5,580 nt of DNA from an uncultured Bacteroidales bacterium (GTDB taxonomy: Bacteria; Bacteroidota; Bacteroidia; Bacteroidales; P3): NCBI GenBank assembly GCA_947174375.1, contig CAMWIS010000105.1, positions 1 through 5,580 of the forward strand, in the 5' to 3' direction. Both the position numbers and the translations under genes were made by a program. Below are positions 1 through 5,580 of this stretch, piece by piece. Position 1 is the first letter of the stretch. The number at the start of each line of letters is the position of its first letter. Under the pieces are notes generated by a model, which did no database searches, was not told the DNA's origin, and saw only the letters and a list, made by a program, of their open reading frames with translations.

Positions 1-66
1 CCGTTTGACCGGATTTTCCCCGTTATCCGCCAATTCGTGGCACAACTACGGCAAACGCAATCATGA
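1..66 (+). CDS. C-terminal tail of an unidentified gene (partial)
   Basis: Frame 1 is open from the window edge to a TGA at 64-66, giving a 21-residue tail that begins PFDRIFPVIRQF and ends RQTQS. The stop overlaps the YraN start codon as ATGA, the usual arrangement for two translationally coupled genes in one operon. That is the main reason to read it as a real gene end. The tail is too short for me to recognise a family. The neighbouring frame is also open from the edge but runs deep into yraN, so I prefer frame 1. Confidence 0.45.
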   Translation, partial: PFDRIFPVIRQFVAQLRQTQS

Positions 67-455
67 AAACGGTGCAAGAAGAAAAGCAACTCCCGGAATC
101 CTATCTGACGGGGCGGCGCGGCGAGCAGGCGGCCAAAGCCTACCTCGAAGCGCGCGGCTACACGATTCTTTCCGCCAACTACCGTGCGGGGCATAAGGAA
201 ATCGACCTCATCGCCCAAGGCGACAACCGACTGGTGTTCGTGGAAGTCAAGACGCGGGCCAAGAACTGCCTCGTCCTGCCACAAGACGCCGTACACCGCC
301 TCAAACAGCACCATCTGCGCCGCGCCGCCAACACCTATATCCTGCGGACGAAGAACCCGCTCGAAGCCCGTTTCGACATCATCTGCGTACAGAAAACACC
401 CGACGGCCACATCGAAGTGACCGACCATATCATCGATGCGTTCCGTCTGGCCTAA
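63..455 (+). CDS. YraN family (UPF0102) nuclease-like protein
   Basis: This 130-residue protein has the length and motif order of the YraN/UPF0102 family, a small restriction-endonuclease-like fold. Visible motifs are GRRGEQAAKAYLEARGY (residues 17-33, the family N-terminal helix with Glu21), HKEIDLI (44-50, Asp48) and FVEVKTR (59-65, Glu61 and Lys63). Asp48, Glu61 and Lys63 form a PD-(D/E)XK-type metal site, so the residues expected for catalysis are present. The family's role is not settled; a part in DNA processing or recombination is usually inferred from the fold. The start is ATG at 63, which overlaps the upstream TGA as ATGA. I see no clear Shine-Dalgarno sequence, so coupling to the upstream gene is likely. 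The TAA stop interlocks with the stop of the convergent comF gene. Confidence 0.93.
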   Translation: MKTVQEEKQLPESYLTGRRGEQAAKAYLEARGYTILSANYRAGHKEIDLIAQGDNRLVFVEVKTRAKNCLVLPQDAVHRLKQHHLRRAANTYILRTKNPLEARFDIICVQKTPDGHIEVTDHIIDAFRLA

Positions 456-1204
456 GCCGGCGTGGCGGCCGTGACGACACTCAGGCGGATACCCGGCAAG
501 CCGTCGAGCAAGGCGGAAGCCGCACTCTCCAACGTCGCCCCCGTGGTCATCACATCGTCCACCAGCAGGAGGTGCTTGCCGGCCACGCGCGAACGCAAGC
601 CCGCGTCGGCGCTCAGTTCATAGACGGCCTGCACGTTGTCCCAGCGTTCCGCCCGGTTCTTGCGCGTCTGACTTTCGTTGAACCGCCGTTTAAGCAATAA
701 ACCCGTCAGCAACTCGGGCTTGGGTGCGGTCGCGCCGTGGCCGTCCCCGCCGGTCGGCCATGCGGCCGCCATGCCCTGCCCCAGCAAGGCCGCCTGGTTG
801 TAGCCGCGCTTCTTCAGCTTGTCCGGATGCAAAGGCACGGGCACGATATAGTCCACGCCCGCATACAACGGCGAGCGGCCGATGCGCCGCCCCATCAACG
901 CACCTATATACAGCCCCACTTCGGGCTGACGCTTGTATTTCAACGCATGAAGCAAGGATTGCACGCGGCCGTCGGCCGTAAAGAACAACAGCGAGGCCGC
1001 CCGCTGCAACGGCACCCGTCCGTAAAACGCCCGCGCCGTCGGGTTGTCGTGCCACCCCTCGTAATGCGTATAGGGCAGATGCAGGCGGCAATCGGTACAC
1101 AACGTGCGTTCCCCCGCCGCCAACGGCCGGCCGCAGGCCTTGCAGACCGGCGGGTACATAAAATCGACGAAAGCCCGCCAATAAGATAGAAATATATTTT
1201 TCAT
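452..1204 (-). CDS. comF: ComF family phosphoribosyltransferase-like protein
   Basis: This is a 250-residue ComF/GntX-type protein. It has an N-terminal zinc-ribbon motif, CKAC (Cys21, Cys24) and CTDC (Cys36, Cys39), preceded by the typical FMYPPVC. Next come the family segment IVPVPLHPDKLKKRGYNQA (about 120-138) and RFNESQTRKNRAERWDNV (about 174-191). The PRPP-binding loop LLLVDDVMTTGATLE is at about 212-226, with the Asp216-Asp217 pair and the TTGAT turn. ComF is needed for DNA uptake in competent bacteria such as Bacillus and Haemophilus; what it does in non-competent lineages is unclear. A Gly/Pro-rich insert (about 149-163) separates two core segments and may be a local loop. I chose ATG at 1204; an in-frame GTG at 1213 lies inside the SD-like GGGTGA (1215-1210) and would add only three residues. 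The gene diverges from the coiled-coil gene at 1294 and converges on yraN. Confidence 0.93.
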   Translation of the reverse strand: MKNIFLSYWRAFVDFMYPPVCKACGRPLAAGERTLCTDCRLHLPYTHYEGWHDNPTARAFYGRVPLQRAASLLFFTADGRVQSLLHALKYKRQPEVGLYIGALMGRRIGRSPLYAGVDYIVPVPLHPDKLKKRGYNQAALLGQGMAAAWPTGGDGHGATAPKPELLTGLLLKRRFNESQTRKNRAERWDNVQAVYELSADAGLRSRVAGKHLLLVDDVMTTGATLESAASALLDGLPGIRLSVVTAATPA

Positions 1205-1227
1205 CGGAGTCACCCGTATGTTTTTGC

Positions 1228-1235
1228 CAAATTTA
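1228..1235 (-). promoter_or_regulatory. Candidate -7 promoter element for comF
   Basis: Read on the minus strand this is TAAATTTG, an exact fit to the Bacteroidota -7 consensus TAnnTTTG. It would place the transcription start near 1221-1224 and leave a leader of about 17-20 bases before ATG 1204. I see no matching TTTG at the usual -33 distance, so the call rests on the -7 box and its position. Confidence 0.45.
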
Positions 1236-1239
1236 TTGT

Positions 1240-1247
1240 TATTTTTG
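1240..1247 (+). promoter_or_regulatory. Candidate -7 promoter element for the coiled-coil gene
   Basis: TATTTTTG fits TAnnTTTG exactly on the plus strand. It predicts a start near 1251-1255 and a leader of about 40 bases before ATG 1294. The leader is A/T-rich, with an A-rich run just before the start codon and no Shine-Dalgarno sequence, as is common in Bacteroidota. The only upstream TTTG (1223-1226) is 13 bases away, closer than the usual spacing of about 19-21, so a proper -33 box is missing. Confidence 0.4.
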
Positions 1248-1293
1248 CAGTTGCTTTATCATTTTTTCTTAAAAAACGCAAAAACAAGAAAAC

Positions 1294-2202
1294 ATGGCCT
1301 GGGAAACACAAACCGACCGGACGGTCAAACGTCTCAAAAACACGATTTTGCTGCTGATACTCCTGATCCTCTGCATGGGTGGCGGCATGGGTTACGCCCT
1401 GTATCAGAAACAACAGAGTTTCAAACAAGGCGTCCAGCTCAAAGGCGAATTGGATCAGTTGATGGACGACTATACGAGCGTCAAGGTCGAGAATCAAGAC
1501 CTCTCCGCCCAGCTCATCGATAAGGACAGCATCATCATGGCCAACGCGAAAGAGATTCAGAAACTCATCGCCTCGCAGGCCGACTATAACAAAATCAAGC
1601 GCAAACTGGAACTGCTCCGCAAAATCACGCAGGACTACGTGCACCGCATCGACTCGCTCGTGGTGGAGAACCAGACGCTGACGGCCGAGAACGTCCAAAT
1701 CAAGGAGGAAATCGCGGCGGAACGTCAGAAGAACACGACGCTGACGCAAGAGAAACAGGCGCTGTCGCAACAGGTGGAAGTGGCCGCGACGCTCAAGGCC
1801 TACAATCTGGAAGTGGGGACGGCGCGTCTGCGTGCCGACGGGCGCGAGGTGCCGACCGACAAGGCCCTGCGCCTGAGCCGCATCTCGATTTCGTTCACGC
1901 TGAGCGAAAACGACTTAGCCAAACGGGGCGAACGGCACATCTACGCGCGGGTCATGCGGCCGGACGGCGTGGTGCTGACGAAAGACGCGACGAACGACGC
2001 CTATACGTTTACGACGGACGACGGTCAGAAGTTGCAGTATTCGATTAAGGAAACCATCGACTACGAAGGCGAAGCCATGTCGGTGCATATGTTTTGGGAC
2101 AAGACCGACAAGAAATCGCCGGCCATGGACGGCAAGTACGACGTAACGGTTTATATGGACGACAAGGAAATCGGCCGCGGCAGCTTTATCGTAAGACCGT
2201 AA
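1294..2202 (+). CDS. Membrane-anchored coiled-coil protein of unknown function
   Basis: I cannot assign a function to this 302-residue protein. Residues 1-16 are a short, charged N-terminus. A single hydrophobic segment follows (about 17-37, TILLLILLILCMGGG), then a long heptad-rich, Glu/Lys/Gln-rich coiled coil (about 45-165). The C-terminal domain (about 169-302) looks all-beta, with alternating stretches such as SRISISFTL, HIYARVMRPDGVVLT and GKYDVTVYMDDKEIGRGSF. The layout suggests an inner-membrane anchor with the coiled coil and beta domain in the periplasm, but the sequence does not fix topology. Proteins with this anchor, coiled coil and beta-tail plan are common uncharacterised proteins in Bacteroidota, sometimes mislabelled as SMC-like because of the coiled coil. 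The gene stands alone, between a divergent promoter region and a strong terminator. ATG 1294 follows an A-rich leader. An SMC or ParA role is not supported because no ATPase motif is present. Confidence 0.88.
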   Translation: MAWETQTDRTVKRLKNTILLLILLILCMGGGMGYALYQKQQSFKQGVQLKGELDQLMDDYTSVKVENQDLSAQLIDKDSIIMANAKEIQKLIASQADYNKIKRKLELLRKITQDYVHRIDSLVVENQTLTAENVQIKEEIAAERQKNTTLTQEKQALSQQVEVAATLKAYNLEVGTARLRADGREVPTDKALRLSRISISFTLSENDLAKRGERHIYARVMRPDGVVLTKDATNDAYTFTTDDGQKLQYSIKETIDYEGEAMSVHMFWDKTDKKSPAMDGKYDVTVYMDDKEIGRGSFIVRP

Positions 2203-2223
2203 GACAACGCAACGCGATAAAAG

Positions 2224-2258
2224 AAAAGCGCCGTTCCGCAATGGAACGGCGCTTTTTT
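2224..2258. terminator. Bidirectional intrinsic terminator
   Basis: A perfect 14-bp stem pairs 2224-2237 with 2243-2256 around a five-base loop, GCAAT. The core is GC-rich (GCGCCGTTCC and its complement), and a run of six T follows on the plus strand (2253-2258). On the minus strand the stem is followed by TTTTCTTTTAT, so it can also stop transcripts coming from pheS. It sits between the convergent stops of the coiled-coil gene (2202) and pheS (2290). Confidence 0.93.
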
Positions 2259-2289
2259 ATTGCCTGGCGACCGACAGGATAGCCGCCGC

Positions 2290-3306
2290 TTAGAACTGAG
2301 ACAAGAAACGTTTGTCGTTTTCGGAGAACAACCGCAGGTCGTTGACGCGGTATTTGAGGTTGGCCATACGCTCCACGCCCATGCCGAACGCATAACCGCT
2401 ATATACTTTGCTGTCGATGCCGCAATTCTCCAACACGGCGGGATCCACCATGCCGCAGCCCAGGATTTCGACCCAGCCCGTATGCTTGCACAGATGGCAG
2501 CCTTTGCCGCCGCAAATCGTGCAGGCGATATCCATCTCGGCCGACGGCTCCGTAAACGGGAAGTAGGACGGCCGCAGACGGATCTGCGTGTCCGCGCCGA
2601 ACATCTCCTTGGCGAAATGGAGCAAGGTGCTGCGCAGGTCGGCGAACGAGACGTTCTTGTCGATATACAGGCCTTCCACCTGGTGGAAGAAACAGTGCGC
2701 CCGCGCCGAGATGGCCTCGTTGCGATAGACGCGGCCCGGGAATATGGCCCTAATCGGCGGCCGCTGGCTTTCCATCATCCGGATCTGCACCGAGGACGTA
2801 TGCGTTCTAAGCGCCACGTCGTCCGTGCCGCCGCGTTTCTCCACGAAGAACGTGTCCTGCATATCGCGGGCCGGATGTTCCGGCGGGAAGTTCAGGGCCG
2901 AGAACAGATGCCAGTCGTCTTCGATTTCGGGGCCGTCCCATACGACAAAGCCTATTTTGCCGAAAATGTCGATGATTTCCTCGCGCATGAGCGACAACGG
3001 ATGCCGATGCCCCAAGTCCGCCACCACGGGACGGGTCATATCGGGCACCTCCTTAGACGCGCCGCCTTGCTGTTCGACGGCGGCCTTGGCCTGATCCACC
3101 GCCGCCTGCGCCGCCGTTTTCAGCCGGTTCAGCGCCGCGCCCATCTCTTTCTTCAAAGACGGTTCCAACTGCTTGAACGCCTCGAACAAGTCGTTGAGTT
3201 CGCCTTTTTTGCCCAAAAGGCGGATGCGGTACCGCTCGATGGCCTCGGCGGTCGTGAGTTTAATGGTTTCGGCTTCTTCCAATAAAGCCTGTATCTTCTC
3301 TTTCAT
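2290..3306 (-). CDS. pheS: Phenylalanine-tRNA ligase alpha subunit
   Basis: PheS is the catalytic subunit of the cytoplasmic alpha2beta2 enzyme that charges tRNA-Phe. The 338-residue length is normal. The N-terminal region (about 1-85) is the helical tRNA-binding coiled coil. Class II motifs follow: GHRHPLSLMREEI (about 99-111, motif 1), RTHTSSVQIRMM (167-178), GRVYRNEAISARAHCFFHQVEG (motif 2 region, 191-212), PSYFPFTEPSAEMD (246-259) and GYAFGMGVERMANLKY (304-319, motif 3). Between 262 and 273 is a Cys cluster, CTICGGKGCHLC (Cys262, Cys265, Cys270, Cys273), that could bind zinc and is absent from the E. coli protein. ATG 3306 was chosen because it gives the standard N-terminus and lies 11 bases after the isomerase stop with GGA just upstream; an in-frame start at 3345 would overlap that gene. 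No pheT flanks it, so the beta subunit must be encoded elsewhere. Confidence 0.98.
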   Translation of the reverse strand: MKEKIQALLEEAETIKLTTAEAIERYRIRLLGKKGELNDLFEAFKQLEPSLKKEMGAALNRLKTAAQAAVDQAKAAVEQQGGASKEVPDMTRPVVADLGHRHPLSLMREEIIDIFGKIGFVVWDGPEIEDDWHLFSALNFPPEHPARDMQDTFFVEKRGGTDDVALRTHTSSVQIRMMESQRPPIRAIFPGRVYRNEAISARAHCFFHQVEGLYIDKNVSFADLRSTLLHFAKEMFGADTQIRLRPSYFPFTEPSAEMDIACTICGGKGCHLCKHTGWVEILGCGMVDPAVLENCGIDSKVYSGYAFGMGVERMANLKYRVNDLRLFSENDKRFLSQF

Positions 3307-3317
3307 GCTTTTTCCAG

Positions 3318-3983
3318 CTATTTTTCGATGCGCATCTTCATCCATACGTCCTCTACGGGACGGTCGGCGCGGTCGGTCTGCACGGCCGCAATCTTATCGA
3401 TGATGTCCAAGCCTTCGATGACTTCGCCGAACACCGTATAGTCGCCGTCCAGATGCGGCGTGCCGCCCACGGTGCTGTACAACTGCTTCTGCTCGTCGTT
3501 CAGCTTCAGGCCGCGGCTCTCGAACATCGCGAAAATCTCCTGCGGATAGACCTGCCCCTGCACGATATAGAACTGACAGCCCGAAGAGGCCTTGGCCGGG
3601 TTCACGGCATCGCTCTGACGGGCCGCCGACAACGCGCCTTTCTTATGATACAGTCCCTTGACGAATTCGGCCGGTACCGTGTAGCCCACATCGCCCACGC
3701 CCAGCATCTTGCCGGCCGGCGCGCCCTTGGAATCCGGGTCGCCGCCCTGAATCATAAAGTTCTCTATCACGCGATGAAACAACAGGTTGTCATAAAAGCC
3801 CTCTTTCACGAGCTTGATGAAGTTATCGCGGTGTTTGGGCGTTTCATCGTAAAGTTTCACGACCATGTCGCCGTAAGGTGTCTCAATCCGCACCTTGGTC
3901 TGTGCCTGTGCCATAGTTATAACGGTTGTTAGAAATAAAATGCCTGCCATAAGCCGAGCCATCGGCCGTTTTACGCTTTTCAT
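3318..3983 (-). CDS. Secreted cyclophilin-type peptidyl-prolyl cis-trans isomerase
   Basis: This 221-residue cyclophilin catalyses proline cis-trans isomerisation, most likely in the periplasm. Residues 1-27 form a type I signal peptide: basic start, hydrophobic core LMAGILFLTTVITM, then AQA before Gln28. The cyclophilin core starts at about 30. FHRVIENFMIQGGDP (69-83) holds the catalytic Arg71 with Phe76, Met77 and Gln79, matching Arg55, Phe60, Met61 and Gln63 of human cyclophilin A. CQFYIVQG (136-143) and LDGDYTVFGEVIEGLDIIDKI (178-198) complete the fold. An extra segment (about 144-172), usual in Bacteroidota homologues, separates those two blocks. The cyclosporin-contact Trp121 of cyclophilin A is His177 here, so drug binding is probably weak. 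ATG 3983 was chosen over an in-frame TTG at 4013 because it gives a clean signal peptide and the TTG overlaps the candidate promoter. pheS follows 11 bases downstream, probably on the same transcript. Confidence 0.95.
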   Translation of the reverse strand: MKSVKRPMARLMAGILFLTTVITMAQAQTKVRIETPYGDMVVKLYDETPKHRDNFIKLVKEGFYDNLLFHRVIENFMIQGGDPDSKGAPAGKMLGVGDVGYTVPAEFVKGLYHKKGALSAARQSDAVNPAKASSGCQFYIVQGQVYPQEIFAMFESRGLKLNDEQKQLYSTVGGTPHLDGDYTVFGEVIEGLDIIDKIAAVQTDRADRPVEDVWMKMRIEK

Positions 3984-4010
3984 ATCGCCTATGCCTTTCT
4001 TTATATCCTG

Positions 4011-4041
4011 CAAATTTACAATTTTTCCCCTATCGTGCCAA
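4011..4041 (-). promoter_or_regulatory. Candidate Bacteroidota-type promoter for the isomerase-pheS pair
   Basis: On the minus strand a -33-like TTG (4041-4039) is followed after 20 bases by TAAATTTG (4018-4011), an exact fit to TAnnTTTG. Transcription would start near 4004-4007, leaving a leader of about 20-25 bases before ATG 3983. The -33 element lies inside the last codons of the upstream envC-like gene. The -7 octamer is identical to the one proposed upstream of comF. Confidence 0.55.
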
Positions 4042-5271
4042 CCACAGGGCCGGATCCATCTTCGTCACGCCCTTCCACACTTGGAATTGCAACTCCGTTT
4101 TGCCTTCCTCCTGGTTCGTCGCCACGCGGCCTATCGTCTGCTTGGTCGTCACTTTGTCGCCTTTCTTGACCGACACCTGGTCGAGGTTGGAATAGACCGT
4201 CGTATAGGCGCCGTGCCGTATCATGATGAACTTGAGCCCGTAAATCGTGCCCACATTGCTTACTTCGCCGTTGAATACGGCGCGTACCGCCGAACGGGCT
4301 TCGGTGATGATGTCGATGCCGTTGTTCGTTACCGTCACGCTCTTGACGACGGGATGCGGATGGGTGCCGAACGAGCTGGAGATGCTGCCCTTGGCGGTGG
4401 GCCACGGCAGTTTGCCCTTGTTGCTCTCGAAATCGGCCGACAACGCCTTTTCGGCCGGCGTCAACGCATAGGCGGCCGACGAGGTCGTGGCCGTCTGCCC
4501 CGAAGCCGCCGCCTTTTTCTGCGCCGCCTCGTTCGACTTGCGGATTTCCTCCTGGATAATCTTTTGAATCTGCGCATTGAGTTCATTGCGCTTCTTCTGC
4601 TTGGCCTTGAGTTGGGATGCCAGCTGGCTTTCCTTTTTCTTGAGCGTGTTGACGAGCTTGTTCTGCGCCGTCTTTTCTTTCTGTAACTTGCCCTTTTCCT
4701 TTTCCTGCTTGTCCAACAACTGCTTTTTCTCCGCGCGTTGCGCCGTGAGTTCGGCCCGCTTCTCTTCCAACGCGGCCTGCTTGGCCTCTATCTGCGCCAC
4801 GGTCAGCCGCTGGTGGTCGCCGTATTGCTTGATATATTGCAAGCGGCGGAACGCCTGATTGAAATCGGACGAGGCCAGGATGAACATCCATTTGTCGTAT
4901 TGGCTCCGGTGCAGATACGAGGACTGCAACATGGCGGCGTATTCCTTTTTAAGGTTCTCGATGTCGCGCGTGTGACGGCTGATGTCGGACGTGAGTTTGG
5001 TGATGCGCTGATCCGTCAGGTTCACTTCCTGGTTCAAGCCCTTGATGAGCTTGGTACGCATATTGATGTTCTTGTTCAGCAACTCCAATTCCGCCAACGA
5101 ATTGCGCTTGCTCTTGCGCGTCTGTTCCAACAGTTTGGACGTTTGGGCGATTTCCTGCTCCACTTTCTTCTTGTTGGCCTCCAACGTCTTTTTGTCCTGG
5201 GCCGACAAGCCGCTGAAGCCGCCCGCCAACAGACAGAGCGTCAAACACCATATCAGGGGTTTATTCCACAT
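4030..5271 (-). CDS. EnvC-like murein hydrolase activator with degenerate LytM domain
   Basis: This 413-residue protein has a signal peptide (1-24, hydrophobic core LIWCLTLCLLAGG, cleavage after GLSA). It is followed by a long Lys/Glu/Gln-rich coiled coil (about 27-255), a short Ala/Thr/Ser linker and a C-terminal LytM/M23 domain (about 289-413). The domain has the fold landmarks FGTHPHPV, GIDI, AVRAVFNGEV, GLKFIMIRHG, VKKGDKV and a DPALWL end. The active-site residues are largely lost: Asn316 replaces the first zinc His while Asp320 remains, YSNL replaces the usual YxHL, and ELQFQ replaces HLHFE. E. coli EnvC has the same plan and activates cell-division amidases AmiA and AmiB rather than cutting murein itself, so an activator role in the periplasm is inferred. 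ATG 5271 is preferred because AAGGTG lies four bases upstream and the signal peptide is then clean; an in-frame upstream start at 5322 would add 17 polar residues. Confidence 0.92.
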   Translation of the reverse strand: MWNKPLIWCLTLCLLAGGFSGLSAQDKKTLEANKKKVEQEIAQTSKLLEQTRKSKRNSLAELELLNKNINMRTKLIKGLNQEVNLTDQRITKLTSDISRHTRDIENLKKEYAAMLQSSYLHRSQYDKWMFILASSDFNQAFRRLQYIKQYGDHQRLTVAQIEAKQAALEEKRAELTAQRAEKKQLLDKQEKEKGKLQKEKTAQNKLVNTLKKKESQLASQLKAKQKKRNELNAQIQKIIQEEIRKSNEAAQKKAAASGQTATTSSAAYALTPAEKALSADFESNKGKLPWPTAKGSISSSFGTHPHPVVKSVTVTNNGIDIITEARSAVRAVFNGEVSNVGTIYGLKFIMIRHGAYTTVYSNLDQVSVKKGDKVTTKQTIGRVATNQEEGKTELQFQVWKGVTKMDPALWLAR

Positions 5272-5580
5272 AACGCACCTTATATTTTTTCGGCAGGTCG
5301 GTAGAGACCTCAACCGGTTCATTCACTTTCTTTTTACTGTAAGTCAACTGGATGTTGACGCCGGCGCCATCCGCCTGCCGCCAATACAACTGCCGGCTGT
5401 CGGGCGTCGGATACGACAGGCGCAGGGCGGCCTTATCCAAAGCGGCGGCCGCGGCGGCGGGCCATGCCGTCCCGATGGCGGGCCCGGCCTGGGCGAAGGG
5501 CAAGGTCTCCGGCGTAAGCCAATACCAAGCCAAGGGCCGGAAGTCGGCCACGGCCACGTCGCAGACCAACAGCCCCGCCG
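5261..5580 (-). CDS. DUF4292 family protein, C-terminal part (truncated by window edge)
   Basis: The frame is open from the right edge to a TAA at 5263-5261, giving about 106 residues of the C-terminus; the start lies outside the window. The end, INIQLTYS-type beta strand followed by KKKVNEPVEVSTDLPKKYK, resembles the closing segment of DUF4292 proteins of Bacteroidota. These are usually lipoproteins of about 250 residues encoded just upstream of an EnvC-like gene, which is the context here. The lipobox expected at the N-terminus cannot be checked. A run of six alanines (ending near 5440) comes from a GC-rich tract. The last 11 bases overlap the envC start, so the two are probably translationally coupled. 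Function is unknown; an outer-membrane or periplasmic envelope role is inferred from family context only. Confidence 0.75.
   Translation of the reverse strand, partial: AGLLVCDVAVADFRPLAWYWLTPETLPFAQAGPAIGTAWPAAAAAALDKAALRLSYPTPDSRQLYWRQADGAGVNIQLTYSKKKVNEPVEVSTDLPKKYKVRYVE
5276..5281 (-). promoter_or_regulatory. Shine-Dalgarno-like site that sets the envC start
   Basis: AAGGTG on the minus strand lies four bases before ATG 5271, inside the coding end of the DUF4292-like gene. It is the clearest ribosome binding site in the window and supports the ATG 5271 start over the upstream alternative. Confidence 0.5.

Noticed and set aside
1210..1770. A 186-codon minus-strand open frame antisense to the coiled-coil gene
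   Set aside because: It is a reverse reading of the heptad-rich region, with Phe/Leu/Asp runs and no domain, and it would extend through the divergent promoter region.
2260..3285. A 341-codon open frame on the plus strand, fully antisense to pheS
   Set aside because: It is Arg/His/Ala-rich with no recognisable domain, and pheS on the other strand is unmistakable. Long antisense frames arise easily from GC-rich codon use.
3895..4686. A 263-codon plus-strand open frame antisense to the envC-like gene and the isomerase start
   Set aside because: It spans two well-supported minus-strand genes and a promoter, and its composition (Arg- and Leu-rich runs) is typical of a shadow frame.
4030..5271. 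SMC-like or chromosome segregation protein, from the long coiled coil
   Set aside because: There is a signal peptide and a LytM domain and no Walker motif, so the EnvC-type reading is much stronger.
4738..5304. A 188-codon plus-strand open frame antisense to the coiled coil of the envC-like gene
   Set aside because: Its Leu/Gln/Val/Arg-rich composition mirrors the Lys/Glu/Gln coiled-coil codons on the other strand; it has no start signal and no recognisable domain.
5435..5462. Possible GCC/GCG simple repeat
   Set aside because: It is a short, imperfect GC-rich tract that codes for an alanine run inside the DUF4292-like protein; there is no sign of a functional repeat array.

Overview
The window looks like ordinary chromosome from a member of the Bacteroidota, most likely Bacteroidales. 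Four signs point there. A DUF4292-type protein is directly followed by an EnvC-like protein with a degenerate LytM domain. PheS carries a Cys-rich insert, and no pheT lies next to it. The candidate promoter elements fit the Bacteroidota -7 box (TAnnTTTG), and leaders are A-rich with weak or absent Shine-Dalgarno sequences. Coding DNA is fairly GC-rich by eye, and the divergent gap at about 1205-1293 is strikingly AT-rich. I see no mobile element, CRISPR array, tRNA, rRNA, prophage or toxin-antitoxin module.

Layout, left to right. Positions 1-66 (+) are the tail of an unidentified gene, which overlaps a YraN-family nuclease-like gene (63-455, +) by ATGA. YraN converges on a ComF-family phosphoribosyltransferase gene (452-1204, -) with interlocking stop codons. 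An AT-rich divergent region (1205-1293) separates comF from a membrane-anchored coiled-coil protein of unknown function (1294-2202, +). That gene ends at a strong bidirectional hairpin terminator (2224-2258), which it shares with the convergent pheS. The rest is on the minus strand. Read in its own direction it runs: DUF4292-like protein (partial, 5580-5261), EnvC-like amidase activator (5271-4030), secreted cyclophilin-type peptidyl-prolyl isomerase (3983-3318), then pheS (3306-2290).

How the genes fit together. The DUF4292-like gene and envC overlap by 11 bases and are probably translationally coupled, which suggests a shared envelope role. The isomerase follows 46 bases later behind its own candidate promoter and would act on folding in the periplasm. 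pheS lies 11 bases after the isomerase and is probably read from the same transcript up to the 2224-2258 hairpin. YraN and ComF are both families with suggested links to DNA handling or uptake, but nothing here shows that they cooperate.

I did not find a convincing new multi-gene system. The items most worth a second look are the unknown coiled-coil protein, the loss of nearly all zinc and catalytic histidines in the EnvC-like LytM domain, and the compact divergent promoter region. There is no gene-free stretch longer than 300 bases.
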